Part shown: piece by piece, positions 9,623 through 17,893 of the stretch | Layout of the letters: each line of letters opens with the position of its first letter | Numbering within the stretch: the first letter of the stretch is position 1 | Origin: Candidatus Sediminicultor quintus | GTDB taxonomy: Bacteria; Atribacterota; Phoenicimicrobiia; Phoenicimicrobiales; Phoenicimicrobiaceae | Assembly: GCA_001773955.1 (NCBI GenBank) | Contig: MEYH01000003.1 | Span: 1 to 37,491 of the forward strand | DNA length: 37,491 nt | Direction: 5' to 3' | Notes under the pieces: generated by a model | The model's input: only the letters and a program-made list of their open reading frames with translations | What the model was told of the DNA's origin: nothing | Databases searched by the model: none | Position numbers and translations under genes: made by a program

Positions 9623-10049
9623 TTTATGCCCGGCTCCTAAATCAGTTAAAAAGCGTAAAAGATTAGGGAGAGGTTGTGGCTCAGGTCATGGTTTTACTTC
9701 CGGCCGAGGGGCAAAGGGGCAAAATTCTCGTTCGGGTGGTGGAGTTAGGCCGGGTTTCGAAGGCGGCCAGATGCCTCTCTATAGAAGAGTTCCTAAAAGG
9801 GGCTTTACCAGTATATTTAAAAAAAATTATAATATCATAAATATCAACCGGTTAAATATATTTGAAGATGGCGATGTAGTTACCCAGAAAGAATTAATTG
9901 ATAAGGGAATTATAAAAAAAGTAAAGTATGGAGTAAAAATATTAGCTAAAGGTAGCTTAAACAAGAAATTAACTATTAAAGCAAATAAATTTAGCCAGAA
10001 AGCGATAAACGAGATTGAATCAGTTGGTGGGAAGATAGAGGTGGTATAA
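9609..10049 (+). CDS. rplO: 50S ribosomal protein L15
   Basis: L15 is a late-assembly 23S-binding protein. The 146-residue product has the glycine-rich [50 protein letters not shown]-terminal arm and a C-terminal [18 protein letters not shown]. The ATG overlaps the end of rpsE, using CAGGGGAGG within rpsE as its ribosome binding site. The stop abuts the secY start codon. Confidence 0.96.
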   Translation: MKLYNLCPAPKSVKKRKRLGRGCGSGHGFTSGRGAKGQNSRSGGGVRPGFEGGQMPLYRRVPKRGFTSIFKKNYNIININRLNIFEDGDVVTQKELIDKGIIKKVKYGVKILAKGSLNKKLTIKANKFSQKAINEIESVGGKIEVV

Positions 10050-11318
10050 TTGTTAGACACTATACGTAATTTATTTAAAATACCAGATTTAAAGAGAAGA
10101 TTAATTTTTACTTTGGGAATGTTAGTTGTGGTTAGACTGGGGAGTCACCTACCTTTACCAGGTATAGACAAAGAAGCAATGGCTAATCTATTTGCTCAAG
10201 GCGGAATATTAGGTTTTTTTGACCTATTCGCCGGAGGGGCATTAAGTCGTTTTTCGGTTTTTGCTTTAGGAATAATGCCCTATATTAATGCATCTATTAT
10301 TATGAGTCTTTTGCAATCTGTAGTTCCTATTTTAGAACAATGGGCTAAGGAAGGGGAAGAAGGCAGGGATAAAATAACTAAAATCACTCGTTATGCAACA
10401 ATATTTTTAGCCATTGTCCAGGCTTTTGGAATAAGTGTTTGGCTGCAAAATATGGGTGTGTTGATGATTTCAGGATTTGCTTTTAGATTCTTACTGTTAA
10501 TTACTCTTACAGCCGGAACTTGTTTTCTAATGTGGTTAGGTGAACAGATTACTGATTTTGGTATTGGTAATGGTATTTCTATAATTATTTTTGCTGGAAT
10601 TATAGCCGGAATTCCTTCCGATCTTGTGCAAACCGCTAAACTTTTCCAAGTTGGAGAAATTGGAATTTTACCGATAATAATTTTAATTGGTGTTTCTATA
10701 GTTGTTATTGGAGGAGTTATTGCTATTCAAAAAGGCCAGAGAAGAATACCGGTTCAATATGCAAAGAGAGTAATAGGACGTAGAATGTATGGTGGACAAG
10801 GGACACATATTCCCTTGCGTGTAAATCAAGCTGGAGTTATACCGATAATATTTGCCTCCGCTTTATTACTTTTTCCAGCTACTCTTGCACAATTTTTTCA
10901 AAATATAGCTTTTATGAAAAGTATGTCTAATGCTCTTTCACCGGGACAGCCCTTATATCTAATTTTGTATGCTATATTAATTATACTGTTTACTTTCTTT
11001 TATACAGCAATTACCTTCAATCCTGCCAATATGGCGGACAATATGAAAAAATATGGAGGTTTTATCCCCGGAATAAGACCAGGGAAAAATACTACTATCT
11101 ACATTGATCATATAATGACTCGAATTACACTAAGCGGCGCATTGTTTTTAGCCCTAATAGCTATCCTACCTAATATTTTGATAAAAATTACCGGAATTAC
11201 TACTTTCCATTTCGGGGGAACAGCTTTGTTAATTGTAGTAGGAGTGGCTTTAGAAACTGTCCAACAAATAGAATCACACATGTTAATGAGACATTATGAA
11301 GGATTTATTAAGAAATAG
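10050..11318 (+). CDS. secY: Preprotein translocase subunit SecY
   Basis: SecY is the membrane channel of the general secretion pathway. The 422-residue product has about ten hydrophobic segments. It also shows family motifs: LPLPGID, the plug-region FDLFAGGALSRFSVFALGIMPYINASIIMSLL, GQRRIPVQYAKRVIGRRMYGGQGTHIPLRVNQAGVIPIIFASALL, and NPANMADNMKKYGGFIPGIRPG. The start is TTG, directly after the rplO stop, with GAGGTGG as ribosome binding site. Its place in spc before adk is standard; a repeat-bearing gap follows. Confidence 0.97.
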   Translation: MLDTIRNLFKIPDLKRRLIFTLGMLVVVRLGSHLPLPGIDKEAMANLFAQGGILGFFDLFAGGALSRFSVFALGIMPYINASIIMSLLQSVVPILEQWAKEGEEGRDKITKITRYATIFLAIVQAFGISVWLQNMGVLMISGFAFRFLLLITLTAGTCFLMWLGEQITDFGIGNGISIIIFAGIIAGIPSDLVQTAKLFQVGEIGILPIIILIGVSIVVIGGVIAIQKGQRRIPVQYAKRVIGRRMYGGQGTHIPLRVNQAGVIPIIFASALLLFPATLAQFFQNIAFMKSMSNALSPGQPLYLILYAILIILFTFFYTAITFNPANMADNMKKYGGFIPGIRPGKNTTIYIDHIMTRITLSGALFLALIAILPNILIKITGITTFHFGGTALLIVVGVALETVQQIESHMLMRHYEGFIKK

Positions 11319-11339
11319 TTTTAGTTTTAACATTTTAGT

Positions 11340-11421
11340 TGCATACTGAAAACTGTAAACTGAAAACCTGTATTTAATGCTAACGAATAACGACTATTCA
11401 CTAACGACCAATTAAACTTGT
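11340..11421 (+). repeat. Family-1 right-end module before adk
   Basis: The stretch reads CTGAAAACTGTAAACTGAAAA followed by a TGTATTTAA link and CTAACGAATAACGACTATTCAC words. It is the same order as the modules upstream of orr, cdaA, glmM and nnr, and the inverse of the modules that follow stop codons elsewhere. Confidence 0.65.
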
Positions 11422-11449
11422 ATTAATGGCTCAAAAGAAAGGGAAAGTT

Positions 11450-12106
11450 ATGAGGTTAATCTTGTTAGGTCCTCCAGGTGGAGGAAAAGGAACGGTAGCA
11501 AAAAGGCTGCAGGTAGAATTCAATATTCCGGTAATTTCAACAGGAGTAATCTTAAGAGAGGCAGTAGATAAAAAGAATAAGCTGGGCATAGAAGCGGAGA
11601 ATATTATGAGAAAAGGAGGCCTAGTGCCTGACCATATTATTCTGGAAATAATAAAAGAAAGAATAAAACAGGAAGATTGTAAAAATGGTTATATATTTGA
11701 TGGCTTCCCTCGAAACATTGAACAGGCAAATTCCTTAGAAAAATTAAATAAAGAGCTCAATGAATATATTGATTATGTATTTTACTTTGAGATACCTTTT
11801 TCCGAAATAATAAAAAGATTATCTAATCGTAGAGTGTGCAGAAAGTGTGGTACTAATTATAATTTAGTATTTAATCCTCCTAAAAAAGATAATACCTGTG
11901 ATATTTGCAACAGAGAGTTGTATCAACGAGAGGATGATAAAGAAGAGACCATAAAGAATAGACTGGAAGTATTTGCTAAACAAACGATACCTTTAAAAAA
12001 CTATTATAAAGAAAAAAAATTACTAAAAGTGATAGATGCTAATTTAAGTGAGAATGCTTTTTTAGCGATCAAGAAAGTTTTACGAGGAATGCACAAAATA
12101 AATTAA
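11450..12106 (+). CDS. adk: Adenylate kinase, zinc-LID type
   Basis: Adenylate kinase interconverts ATP + AMP and 2 ADP. The 218-residue product has the P-loop GPPGGGKGT at 7-15, the AMP-site DGFPRNIEQA, and a LID with four cysteines (CRKC and CDIC), the zinc-binding form common in Gram-positive bacteria. I prefer the ATG at 11450, which gives the canonical MRLILLGPPG start after AAAGGG. The track's ATG at 11426 would add eight residues and has no clear ribosome binding site. The stop overlaps map by one base (TAATG). Confidence 0.96.
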   Translation: MRLILLGPPGGGKGTVAKRLQVEFNIPVISTGVILREAVDKKNKLGIEAENIMRKGGLVPDHIILEIIKERIKQEDCKNGYIFDGFPRNIEQANSLEKLNKELNEYIDYVFYFEIPFSEIIKRLSNRRVCRKCGTNYNLVFNPPKKDNTCDICNRELYQREDDKEETIKNRLEVFAKQTIPLKNYYKEKKLLKVIDANLSENAFLAIKKVLRGMHKIN

Positions 12107-12864
12107 TGGTAATTTTAAAGTCTCGCGAAGAAATTAAATGCATAAGAAAGAGTTGTCAATTAGCAGCAAGTGCTTTAAATAAAATATTAGAAAATATAAA
12201 AGAGGGAATTACTACTTTAGAGCTGGATAGGATTGCTGAGGAGTATATAATAAAACATGGGGCAAAACCTGCATTCAAAGGTGAAGGAATAGGAAAAAAT
12301 AAATTTCAGCATTCTATATGTGTTTCTATAAATGAAGAAGTGGTTCACGGTATTCCTGGAAAGAGAAGATTAAGAGAAGGGGATATTGTAAGTATAGATA
12401 TAGGAACAAATTTAGAAGGTTACTATGGTGATACTGCGATTACAGTTCCCGTAGGAAGAATAGGACTAAAAGAACAAAAACTTTTAGAGGTAACCAAAAA
12501 ATCTTTGTTTAAAGGTATAGAAAAAGCCATTGTAGGTAACAGATTAGGTGATATTTCTTTTGTCATTCAGGAAACAGTAGAAAAATCACATTTTTCTGTA
12601 GTAAGAGAATATGTAGGCCACGGAGTGGGTTGTTATTTGCACGAAGAACCACAGATACCTAATTATGGTGTTTCTCATACTGGCTTATGGTTGGAAGAGG
12701 GGATGGTGTTAGCACTTGAACCTATGGTAAATATGGGCGGTTATAAAACAAAACTTTGTAATAATGGATGGACAGTCGTGACAGAAGACGGAAGCCGATC
12801 AGCACATTTTGAACATTCTGTAGCCATAACTGCCGATGGTAACGAAATATTAACTAATCTTTAA
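12106..12864 (+). CDS. map: Methionine aminopeptidase, type I
   Basis: This enzyme removes the initiator methionine from nascent proteins. The 252-residue product has the metal-binding set in order: D in DIVSIDIGTNLEGYYGDTA (two aspartates), H in GHGVG, E in LALEPMVNMG and E in FEHSVAIT. The substrate-binding QHSICVSINEEVVHGIP segment is also present. It has no N-terminal extension. It is coupled to adk by a one-base overlap, and infA follows 57 bases later, the usual order in Bacillota-like operons. Confidence 0.96.
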   Translation: MVILKSREEIKCIRKSCQLAASALNKILENIKEGITTLELDRIAEEYIIKHGAKPAFKGEGIGKNKFQHSICVSINEEVVHGIPGKRRLREGDIVSIDIGTNLEGYYGDTAITVPVGRIGLKEQKLLEVTKKSLFKGIEKAIVGNRLGDISFVIQETVEKSHFSVVREYVGHGVGCYLHEEPQIPNYGVSHTGLWLEEGMVLALEPMVNMGGYKTKLCNNGWTVVTEDGSRSAHFEHSVAITADGNEILTNL

Positions 12865-12921
12865 ATAATTATAAGTTTATAAATGGTTTTAGCAAAAATA
12901 ATTTGAGCGGAGGAATAGTTG

Positions 12922-13137
12922 ATGGTTAAAGAAAAGTGCATAGAAATGCAAGGCAAAGTAATTCAATCCTTGCCAAATGCTACTTTTCGGGTTGAACTGG
13001 AAAATGGTTACGAAATATTAGCCCATATTTCAGGTAAAATCAGGATGCATTTTATTAGAATATTACCGGGAGACAGAGTGAAAGTTGAAATGTCACCTTA
13101 TGATTTGACCCAAGGTAGAATTGTATATAGATTGTAA
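12922..13137 (+). CDS. infA: Translation initiation factor IF-1
   Basis: IF-1 is a small OB-fold protein that blocks the A site during initiation. The product ([69 protein letters not shown]) is 71 residues from the ATG at 12922, eight bases after CGGAGG. The in-frame TTG at 12919 would add one methionine and sits too close to the ribosome binding site. It is followed by a repeat gap before rpmJ. Confidence 0.96.
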   Translation: MVKEKCIEMQGKVIQSLPNATFRVELENGYEILAHISGKIRMHFIRILPGDRVKVEMSPYDLTQGRIVYRL

Positions 13138-13312
13138 TTTAGTATATTGTATATCGTATCAGGCAGAAGAGCATTTTTGTTACATGATTTTATGATATGC
13201 AATATAGGAGAATCGTCCTCAAAAAACGTTATTATTAGTAATTATATAGGAGTTTTTTTACGATATACTATATACGAAATACGATATACTATTTCATGGA
13301 GGAAGGGAAAAA
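13138..13312 (+). repeat. Family-2 element between infA and rpmJ
   Basis: The gap opens with TAGTATATTGTATATCGTAT right after the infA stop and closes with the inverse words ACGATATACTATATACGAAA next to GGAGG of rpmJ. This is the cleanest example of a complete family-2 element with inverted ends. The middle (about 100 bases) is unique here. The ORF in the track at 13147-13377 runs across it and is not real. Confidence 0.7.
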
Positions 13313-13429
13313 ATGAAAGTAAGATCATCAGTCAAAAAAATGTGTGCAAAATGCAAAATAATAAAAAGAAAAGGTAAAATAAGAGTAATTTGTAATAATC
13401 CAAAGCACAAACAGAGACAGGGGAAATAA
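13313..13429 (+). CDS. rpmJ: 50S ribosomal protein L36
   Basis: This 38-residue gene is missing from the ORF track, which has a false ORF in another frame here. The translation runs [20 protein letters not shown]..., ending KHKQRQGK, with the zinc ligands C11, C14, C27 and H32 of the standard L36. GGAGGAAGGG precedes the ATG. It lies in its conserved place between infA and rpsM. Confidence 0.95.
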   Translation: MKVRSSVKKMCAKCKIIKRKGKIRVICNNPKHKQRQGK

Positions 13430-13453
13430 TTTTAAAGGAGGACATATTGAGAT

Positions 13454-13831
13454 ATGGCCAGAATAGCCGGAGTAGATTTACCTAGAAATAAGAGAATAGA
13501 ATATGCTTTAACTTATATCTATGGAATTGGTATTACCAGCGCTCGTTCCATATTAAAGGAATCAAAAGTTAATTGGGATACCAGGGCGAACGATCTAACC
13601 GAAGAAGAGATAAATAAGATAAAGGGAATTATTGATAAAAATTATAAAGTAGAAGGAGAATGTAGAAGTGAAATTACCACCTCTATAAAAAGGCTTATGG
13701 AGATAGGTTCATATAGAGGTCTAAGACACCGAAAGGGATTGACGGTTAGGGGTCAAAGAACTAAAACTAATGCGAGAACCAGGAAAGGGCCCAGAAAAAC
13801 AGTAGGAGCAAGAAAAAAGAAAAGTATATAA
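13454..13831 (+). CDS. rpsM: 30S ribosomal protein S13
   Basis: S13 contacts the P-site tRNA and the large subunit. The 125-residue product shows [29 protein letters not shown] and the C-terminal [39 protein letters not shown], both canonical. AAAGGAGG lies about 12 bases upstream of the ATG. rpsK follows closely. Confidence 0.97.
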   Translation: MARIAGVDLPRNKRIEYALTYIYGIGITSARSILKESKVNWDTRANDLTEEEINKIKGIIDKNYKVEGECRSEITTSIKRLMEIGSYRGLRHRKGLTVRGQRTKTNARTRKGPRKTVGARKKKSI

Positions 13832-13860
13832 TCTCTAAAGATACTGAAAGGAGAATTTAA

Positions 13861-14256
13861 TTGGCTAATAAGAAAAAAATACAGAAAACCAAAAAGAAAA
13901 TAAAAAGAAATATAGTTTTAGGAGTAGTTCACATCCAATCTACTTTTAACAATACTATAGTCACCATTGCAGATGGAGAGGGAAATGTAATTGCATGGTC
14001 AAGTGCGGGGAGTATGGGTTATAAAGGAAGTAAAAAAAGTACGTCTTTTGCTGCTCAAATAACTGCTGAAGCGGTGGCCAAAAAAGCTATGGATCAAGGA
14101 TTAAAAGAAGTGGACGTATTAGTAAAAGGTCCTGGTCCAGGGCGAGAAACAGCAATTAGATCTTTACAGGCAGTAGGTTTAAAAGTTAATATGATTAAGG
14201 ATGTTACCCCAATTCCACATAACGGTTGCAGACCTCCAAAACAACGAAGGATATAA
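13861..14256 (+). CDS. rpsK: 30S ribosomal protein S11
   Basis: S11 is a platform protein near the mRNA exit. The 131-residue product has [50 protein letters not shown] and the C-terminal [43 protein letters not shown]. The start is TTG after GAAAGGAG. A 351-base gap with a MITE-like element separates it from rpsD, which normally follows directly. Confidence 0.97.
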   Translation: MANKKKIQKTKKKIKRNIVLGVVHIQSTFNNTIVTIADGEGNVIAWSSAGSMGYKGSKKSTSFAAQITAEAVAKKAMDQGLKEVDVLVKGPGPGRETAIRSLQAVGLKVNMIKDVTPIPHNGCRPPKQRRI

Positions 14257-14607
14257 ATTAGTCGTTAGTGAATAGTGAATAGTCGGTAGTTCCAAATATA
14301 AAATACGAGATAAATTAACTAGTACAGTGTTCTCTAAATATCTTTACATTTTGTTCTGTCATTGCGAGGAGCAAAGCGACGAAGCAATCCCTTTATTTAT
14401 AAGGCTTGAGATTGCTTCGCTATCGCTCGCAATGACAAATCATTGTAACATTATTAAAGAAACGCTCTACTAGCTGGTTAATGGTTAATTGGTAAGTGAA
14501 TTATTAGTATTAAAATAGCTAATTATTTAGCTATTAAACCAGTTAATAATTTAAATGAAAATTTTCTATTATAAAGTTTTAAAAAAGTGGGGAGGTTATT
14601 GCTATAT
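14257..14607 (+). repeat. rpsK-rpsD gap with MITE-like element
   Basis: After family-1 words (TAGTCGTTAGTGAATAG) there is an imperfect inverted-repeat element at about 14313-14484. Its outer arms read CTAGTACAGTGTTCTC and, inverted, CTAGTAGAGCGTTTC. Its core hairpin (14358-14436) has arms GTCATTGCGAGGAGC and, inverted, GTCATTGCGAGCGATAGC. A smaller hairpin (AATAGCTAA/TTTAGCTATT) lies near 14514. No transposase is present, so any mobility would depend on an enzyme elsewhere. Confidence 0.7.
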
Positions 14608-15240
14608 ATGGCAAGATATACAGGGGCGGTATGTAAATTGTGCCGCAGAGAAACAGTGAAGTTATTTTTAAAAGGAGATAGGTGTTATTCTGCTAAATGT
14701 CCAATAGAAAAAGGTGCTTCGTTACCCGGTAAAAATGCAAAAAAGACAAGGGTAAGAAAATTATCTACCTATGGCGTAAGATTAAGAGAAAAACAGAAAC
14801 TTAGAAAGTATTATGGATTATTGGAAAAGCAATTCAAAAACCTTTTTAAAAAAGCTGAAAAGAAAAAAGGCGTTACTGGAGAAAATTTCTTAGAATTACT
14901 AGAGAGGAGACTGGATAACATAGTTTATCGATTTGGTATTACTAAATCAAGAGCCCACGCTCGACAATTGGTCCTGCATTCACATGTACTAGTTAATGGG
15001 AAAAAAGTGAATATACCCTCTTACCAGGTTGATATCAATGATGTGATTAAGATTAAAGAAAAGAGCGGAAATATCGAAAATATTAAAGAAATTAAAGAAG
15101 GGAAGATAGAGGTCAGTATTCCCTCCTGGTTAGAGTTTGATTTTGAGAACTTAAAAGGAAAGATAATAAAATTTCCTTCTAAAGAAGAATTAAATTTACC
15201 GGTAGAGGAAAAATTAGTAGTTGAATATTATTCTCGATAA
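14608..15240 (+). CDS. rpsD: 30S ribosomal protein S4, zinc-binding form
   Basis: S4 is a primary 16S rRNA-binding protein. From ATG 14608 the product is 210 residues beginning MARYTGAVCKLCRRE. Cysteines at 9, 12, 26 and 31 form the zinc site seen in one of the two S4 classes. The S4 RNA-binding domain (LLERRLDNIVYRFGITKSRAHARQLVLHSHVLVNGKKVNIPSYQVDINDVIKI) lies in the middle. The ribosome binding site GGGGAGG is 12 bases upstream; a TTG at 14599 is an alternative start but lacks family support. Confidence 0.95.
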   Translation: MARYTGAVCKLCRRETVKLFLKGDRCYSAKCPIEKGASLPGKNAKKTRVRKLSTYGVRLREKQKLRKYYGLLEKQFKNLFKKAEKKKGVTGENFLELLERRLDNIVYRFGITKSRAHARQLVLHSHVLVNGKKVNIPSYQVDINDVIKIKEKSGNIENIKEIKEGKIEVSIPSWLEFDFENLKGKIIKFPSKEELNLPVEEKLVVEYYSR

Positions 15241-15276
15241 TATATTTGGGTTTCCTATACCTAAAGAAGGAGAGCA

Positions 15277-16248
15277 TTGAAGGTAATGGATATTAATAAT
15301 ATAAAAATTAAAGTGGAAGATTTATCAGATAATTATGGTAAGTTTATCATAGAACCATTAGAAAAAGGTTATGGTGTTACTTTAGGCAATTCTCTTAGAA
15401 GAACATTATTATCTTCTATGTGGGGAGCAGCTGCAACTGCTATTAGAATTGAAGGAATCACCCACGAGTTTGATACTATTACAGGAGTCAAAGAAGATGT
15501 AATTGAAATAATTTTAAATATTAAAGAATTAGTAGTTAAAATATTTGCCGATGAACCGCAGATTTTAAAATTAAAGGCAAAAGGCAAAAAAACAGTAACT
15601 GCAGCAGATATAACTCCCAATATTAATGTAGAAATACTTAATCCTGACTTAAAGATAGCTACTTTAAGTGGGCACGCTAAATTAGATATGGAGATAGTAG
15701 TAGAAAAAGGAATGGGTTACTTCCTCGCTGAAAAAAATAAAAAATCTAGCCAATCAGTAGATACCATCTTTATCGATTCTTATTTTTCACCTATTACTAA
15801 GGTCCGCTATGATGTGGAAACTGCCAGCCTGAGTCAGTTTTCTAATTACGAAAAATTAACTTTGGAAATATTTACCAATAAAAGCCTTTTACCCGATGAA
15901 GCTTTGAGTAAATCAGCAAATATATTGATTAAATATTTAAAGATATTTACTAAGTTTTCTCCCGAAGATGTCGAATTAGAAGGCGAACTTATTTCAAGAG
16001 AAGAAAAAGAAAATAACGAAAAAGAAAAAATATTAAATAAAAGCATTGAAGAACTAGATTTTTCAGTTCGCTCGTATAATTGCTTAAAAAAATCCAATAT
16101 AAATACATTGAGAGATTTAGTTGATTACTCTCCAATAGAGGTAATAAAGATAAAGAATTTAGGAAAAAAATCTTTAGATGAAATAAAAGAGAAAATAACT
16201 AAGTATGGTTTTGTCTTAGGTGAAAAAATGCATCAGGAGGATTTTTAG
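15277..16248 (+). CDS. rpoA: DNA-directed RNA polymerase subunit alpha
   Basis: Alpha dimerises to nucleate RNA polymerase assembly and contacts UP elements and activators. The N-terminal domain shows YGKFIIEPLEKGYGVTLGNSLRRTLLSSMWGAAATAIRIEG. A charged linker (REEKENNEKEK) leads to the C-terminal domain with DFSVRSYNCLKKSNINTLRDLVDYSPIEVIKIKNLGKKSLDEIKEKI, including the conserved DNA-binding arginine and asparagine. AAGGAG precedes TTG 15277 by four bases; ATG 15286 is a possible alternative start. Confidence 0.96.
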   Translation: MKVMDINNIKIKVEDLSDNYGKFIIEPLEKGYGVTLGNSLRRTLLSSMWGAAATAIRIEGITHEFDTITGVKEDVIEIILNIKELVVKIFADEPQILKLKAKGKKTVTAADITPNINVEILNPDLKIATLSGHAKLDMEIVVEKGMGYFLAEKNKKSSQSVDTIFIDSYFSPITKVRYDVETASLSQFSNYEKLTLEIFTNKSLLPDEALSKSANILIKYLKIFTKFSPEDVELEGELISREEKENNEKEKILNKSIEELDFSVRSYNCLKKSNINTLRDLVDYSPIEVIKIKNLGKKSLDEIKEKITKYGFVLGEKMHQEDF

Positions 16249-16249
16249 G

Positions 16250-16603
16250 ATGAGACACAAGAAATTGAAAGGAAAATTAGGTCTCAGTAGTAGTCATAGA
16301 AGCTCTTTGTTAGCTAATTTATCTATTTCGCTCATAACTCATAAAAAGATTGAGACCACATTCACTAAAGCAAAAGAAGTCCGAAAACATGTGGAAAAGC
16401 TAATAACCATAGCTAAAGAGAATAATTTACATGCCCAGAGAGAGGTACAAAAAGTAATAAGAAACAAAAAAGCCTCTAAAGTATTATTCGAAGAAATTAG
16501 CCCAAAGTATTTAGAAAGAAATGGTGGCTATACACGTATTGTGAAAACTGGATTTCGCAAAGGCGATGCGGCATCTTTAGCTGTAATTGAATTTGTAGAA
16601 TAA
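16250..16603 (+). CDS. rplQ: 50S ribosomal protein L17
   Basis: L17 is a large-subunit protein near the tunnel exit. The true start is ATG 16250, nine bases after CAGGAGG and one base after the rpoA stop, giving 117 residues beginning MRHKKLKGKLGLSSSHRSSLLANLSISLITHKKIETTFTKAKEVRKHVEKLI. The C-terminus GGYTRIVKTGFRKGDAASLAVIEFVE is typical. The track's longer start (16220) lies inside rpoA and upstream of the ribosome binding site. It is the last gene of the alpha operon. Confidence 0.96.
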   Translation: MRHKKLKGKLGLSSSHRSSLLANLSISLITHKKIETTFTKAKEVRKHVEKLITIAKENNLHAQREVQKVIRNKKASKVLFEEISPKYLERNGGYTRIVKTGFRKGDAASLAVIEFVE

Positions 16604-16618
16604 TTGAAGAACAAATGA

Positions 16619-16689
16619 AAAAAGGTTAAAAAGTTTTATATTAGAACTGATTATTTAATAGTTAAACTTTTTAACCTTTTGATTTTTAA
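16619..16689 (+). terminator. Probable hairpin terminator after rplQ
   Basis: A long stem with arms AAAAGGTTAAAAAGTTT and AAACTTTTTAACCTTTT (about 16620-16636 and 16663-16680) is followed by GATTTTTAAT. The stem is strong in length but A+T-rich and the T tract is interrupted, so termination is plausible rather than certain. It would end the ribosomal-protein transcript before the ecf genes. Confidence 0.5.
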
Positions 16690-17053
16690 TCATTTGGTAT
16701 CGAGGATAGCGTACAGCGTGGAGCGTATAGTGTACATTATAGCGGGTAGCGTTTAGCGTATAGTTTCAAATTAGTAAGATGCTTGTTCTAATCAAGCTAA
16801 AGCGAAAAGCTAAAAGCTATAATTCAAAATTCAAAATTATTTTTGTATATGTATACTGTATTACTATTGCGATTATAAGTGTATATCATACATCGCGTCA
16901 TGTAGGGGTTGGATTTATCCAACCCGGGTTGTTTTGGTAATTTTTCTTCTAATGGGCTCAATTCATTGAGCCCCTACACCCTATACGCTATACGCTAGTT
17001 TACACGAGATACGAAATACTAGATACTAGATACGAGATACGAAATTATATGCG
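16690..17053 (+). repeat. Repeat mosaic between rplQ and ecfA1
   Basis: The modules, in order, are: family-2-like words (ATAGCGTACAGCGTGGAGCG); one arm of the AAAGCGAAAAGC family near 16798; a GTAGGGG...CCCCTAC element at 16902-16977 made of two perfect hairpins (GGGTTGGAT/ATCCAACCC and GGGCTCAAT/ATTGAGCCC); and family-2 words (CGAGATACGAAATACTAG) right up to the ecfA1 start. No gene was found. Confidence 0.75.
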
Positions 17054-17893
17054 GTGAGTATTTTGATTAAAATAAAAAATTTAAGTCACATATACAATTA
17101 TCAGATGAAAGATCAAATAAAAGCTTTAGATTCTATTAATTTAGAAATAAAAAAAGGTGATTTTATTTCTATTATAGGTTCCAATGGATCTGGAAAATCT
17201 ACTTTTGCTAAACACATGAATTGCTTGTTGCTTCCTACTACCGGAGATATTTGGGTAGATGAGATGAATACCAGGGATAAGAGCAAAACATGGGAAATAA
17301 GACGAAAGGTTGGCATGGTATTTCAAAATCCAGATAATCAGATTATTGCAACTACGGTGGAAGATGATATAGCCTTTGGCCTGGAAAATATTGGAATAAA
17401 GACAAAACTTATGAGAGAACGGGTTGATTGGGCTTTAGAAATTGTAGAAATGGAAGAGTACAAAAAAAGCGAACCACATTTGCTTTCAGGCGGACAAAAA
17501 CAAAGAGTAGCAATTGCTGGAGCAATTGCTTTACACTCATCCTATTTAGTTTTAGATGAACCTACAGCAATGCTCGATCCTCGGGGTCGAAAAGAGGTAA
17601 TAGCTATTGTTAAGAAATTAAATCTTGAAAAGAATATTACTATCATTTATATTACTCACTTAATGGAGGAGGCAGCTGAGTCTAACCGGGTAATCGCATT
17701 AGATAAAGGAAAAATTGCCCTCACAGGAAAACCTGAGGAGGTATTTACTCAAATAGAGATTTTAAAACAATTAAGATTGGATGTTCCTCAAATAACTGAA
17801 CTAGCTCTAAGATTAAACAAAAGAGGAATAGATATATCCCCTCATACACTGAAGGTTGAGGATATGGTGGAAAGTTTATGTTTATACATTTAG
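17054..17893 (+). CDS. ecfA1: ECF transporter ATP-binding protein EcfA1
   Basis: This is one of the two ATPases powering group-II energy-coupling-factor vitamin/metal importers. The 279-residue product has Walker A GSNGSGKST, the Q-loop VFQNPDNQIIATTVEDDIAFGLEN, the signature LSGGQKQRVAIAGAIA, Walker B LVLDEPTAMLDP and the H-loop YITHLMEEA. The start is uncertain: GTG 17054 (track) has no clear ribosome binding site, while TTG 17063 would use GGTGAG. It overlaps ecfA2 by 16 bases. No substrate-binding S component lies nearby, so it probably serves several S proteins encoded elsewhere. Confidence 0.94.
   Translation: MSILIKIKNLSHIYNYQMKDQIKALDSINLEIKKGDFISIIGSNGSGKSTFAKHMNCLLLPTTGDIWVDEMNTRDKSKTWEIRRKVGMVFQNPDNQIIATTVEDDIAFGLENIGIKTKLMRERVDWALEIVEMEEYKKSEPHLLSGGQKQRVAIAGAIALHSSYLVLDEPTAMLDPRGRKEVIAIVKKLNLEKNITIIYITHLMEEAAESNRVIALDKGKIALTGKPEEVFTQIEILKQLRLDVPQITELALRLNKRGIDISPHTLKVEDMVESLCLYI

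Noticed and set aside
11426-11449. Upstream ATG as adk start
   Set aside because: It would add MAQKKGKV ahead of the canonical MRLILLGPPG and has no clear ribosome binding site, though it cannot be excluded.
13147-13377. ORF of 76 residues between infA and rpmJ
   Set aside because: It runs over a family-2 repeat and over rpmJ in another frame; the L36 frame is clearly the real one.
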